Origin: Porphyra umbilicalis | Taxonomy: Eukaryota > Rhodophyta > Bangiophyceae > Bangiales > Bangiaceae | DNA: 64,000 nt | Assembly (NCBI GenBank): GCA_002049455.2 | Contig: KV918868.1 | Location: 62,001-126,000 of the forward strand | Direction: 5' to 3' | In this document: piece after piece, positions 62,901-64,000 of the stretch | How the letters are laid out: the number at the start of each line of letters is the position of its first letter | How positions within the stretch are numbered: position 1 is the stretch's first letter | Notes under the pieces: model-generated | Databases searched by the model: none | What the model saw: the letters and a program-made list of their open reading frames with translations, nothing else | What the model was told of the DNA's origin: nothing | Translations under genes and position numbers: made by a program

Positions 62901-64000
62901 AGCGTTCATAAAGAGGCCCTGCAGCAGCCGCACAAACCTGCAGAGGGGGACGTACAAAACAGCACCACAAAGACAGAGAGAGCGAGGCGGAGGGCAGGGG
63001 AGCAGTCAGTGAGCTGGCCATCACTCCCGGCGTTGAGCGTTCCCAGTCCACCCAGGCGTACACCAAGCGAGCAGTCGCGCAGCGGCCGCAACACGCCCCC
63101 ACTCCCCCCTACAACATACTCAAGCGTCACAAAGAGCGACACGGGCACGTGCGTGTTGAACAGAATCATGTACGAGCCGAGCGAGAGCAGCGCCCGCCGG
63201 CTCCCGCTCTCCAACCGGTAGCCCCGCATGTACCACTGGTCCGGCCCGTGCCGCGTTTGCGACACCCCCGCAATGACCGACGCGATGATGACAATGACCG
63301 CCAAGGACAGAAAGAGCCCAATGACAATCCAGTTGAGCTGCCGCTCGAGCACCCCGAGCTTGGACGGCGGCTGCCGCATATTGAGCGCCACCTTGGTCTC
63401 CACCCCCGTCATGAGCACCCCCCCATAAATGTACGGTGTGTTGCGTAGTGTTGTGTCGCGCAGGAGCATATTGTCTGCGTCAACGGCCAGCAGCGGCCCG
63501 CCGCCGACGCGCATCGCCCCCCGAAAGGCGTGCAGCGCCGGCTCGGGCCGCTGCACCGTCACGACGGCGGTGAGGGCGTCGAGGTCCGCCTCCCCGAGCA
63601 CCCCCCCGTCGGCGAGGGCGGGCGGCAGCGACACGCGCTTCAAGTTGGACTCCCCATCCAAGTTGGCCGTCGACACGTACGCGACGCCGCCCGCCACGGG
63701 GGCGGTGGCGAGCAGCACGAGGTCGGCGGGAAAGGTTTCCCCCCGGCGCACGAGCACCACATCCCCCACCGCCACGTCCTGCCGCCGCAGGCGCACGTGG
63801 CGGCGCGGCGCCAAGCCCGCCTCCCGCACCGCCCGCGCCTCGTCGGCGGCGAGCGCCTCCCCCGCCGCCGCCGTCGGCGCGCCGCGGCGGGCGAGCACGT
63901 ACGCGGGGCGCGTGTTGGTGACCGCATCCGACCGCCCCCGCCGCACGTCTTCGTACACGTCGCGCGCAAAGGAGAAGCCGACAATGACCAGCAGCGGCAG
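59928..64000 (-). CDS. P4-type ATPase (phospholipid flippase), 5' end outside the window
   Basis: P4-ATPases flip phospholipids across Golgi/plasma membranes using ATP. Two exons are visible: 64000-63122 (entering mid-gene) and 62937-59928; the intron 62938-63121 has a GTATGT donor and CTGCAG acceptor and keeps phase. Exon 1 has the end of a membrane span (LPLLVIVGFSFARD), the actuator loop with LDGESNLK (DGET is usual), a span before QTRHGPDQWYMRGY, and the M4 motif HVPVSLFVTLE (PISL in most P4 members). Exon 2 has SDKTGTLTENEMHF, KGADTVMLPLL, LTGDKRETAENIGYS, DGGNDVSMIQEAHIGVG and then the C-terminal spans (FFCFWSAASLAESWLLTCF onward). Low-complexity inserts lie in the N and P domains. About 1,296 codons are visible. 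No stops; a host gene. Confidence 0.92.

Noticed and set aside
1..64000. CRISPR arrays, rRNA genes, prokaryotic operons
   Set aside because: No spaced direct-repeat array of that kind, no rRNA-like sequence, and gene content and splice signals are eukaryotic.

Overview
The window looks like nuclear DNA of a GC-rich, intron-poor photosynthetic eukaryote. A bangiophyte red alga of the Porphyra/Pyropia type is my best guess, from recall. The support is: eukaryotic transposon families throughout, GT-AG introns with GTATGT/GTACGT donors, a P4-type lipid flippase, a plastid-type DUF1995 protein whose N-terminus carries an AFV-like motif, and extreme G/C homopolymers. I see no rRNA, tRNA, CRISPR array or operon.

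Layout. 1-1500 is GC-saturated low-complexity DNA. 1.9-9.9 kb holds three PIF/Harbinger-type elements: a 1.68-kb element with a TCA target duplication (1936-3614), a 0.89-kb deletion derivative (3750-4643), and its 5.15-kb apparently autonomous relative (4724-9873, TAA duplication) with a DDE transposase and a convergent Myb/SANT-like gene. 10815-12332 is a small element with 41-bp inverted repeats. 13338-23551 is a complete Ty3/gypsy chromodomain retrotransposon on the minus strand (396-bp LTRs, gag, stop-ridden pol). It also carries a plus-strand two-ORF module between pol and the 3' LTR, and it sits beside a fragment resembling a transposase.

24.7-39.2 kb is the most unusual part. Two inverted arms of roughly 3.7-4 kb, each made of a 15-bp array, a nearly identical ~340-bp block and a ~65-bp GC-rich array, enclose a three-exon tyrosine-recombinase gene (minus) and a divergent gene with a possible GCR1_C-like C-terminus (plus). 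I read this as a large tyrosine-recombinase (Crypton-like) mobile element with giant minisatellite arms.

41218-52586 is an 11.4-kb Harbinger-type element with TAA flanks. It has a transposase, a Myb/SANT partner broken by one TGA, and two further plus-strand genes that may be cargo, one with duplicated cysteine modules. It appears nested in an older repeat whose parts lie at 40.26-40.41 and 53.16-53.35 kb.

54.8-64 kb looks like host gene space: an orphan secreted/membrane protein, a DUF1995-domain plastid protein whose reading frame is broken only at G/C homopolymers, and a convergent P4-ATPase flippase running off the right edge. Several transposon genes are interrupted by single in-frame stops that could each come from C-to-T type changes, while the host genes shown here are not.
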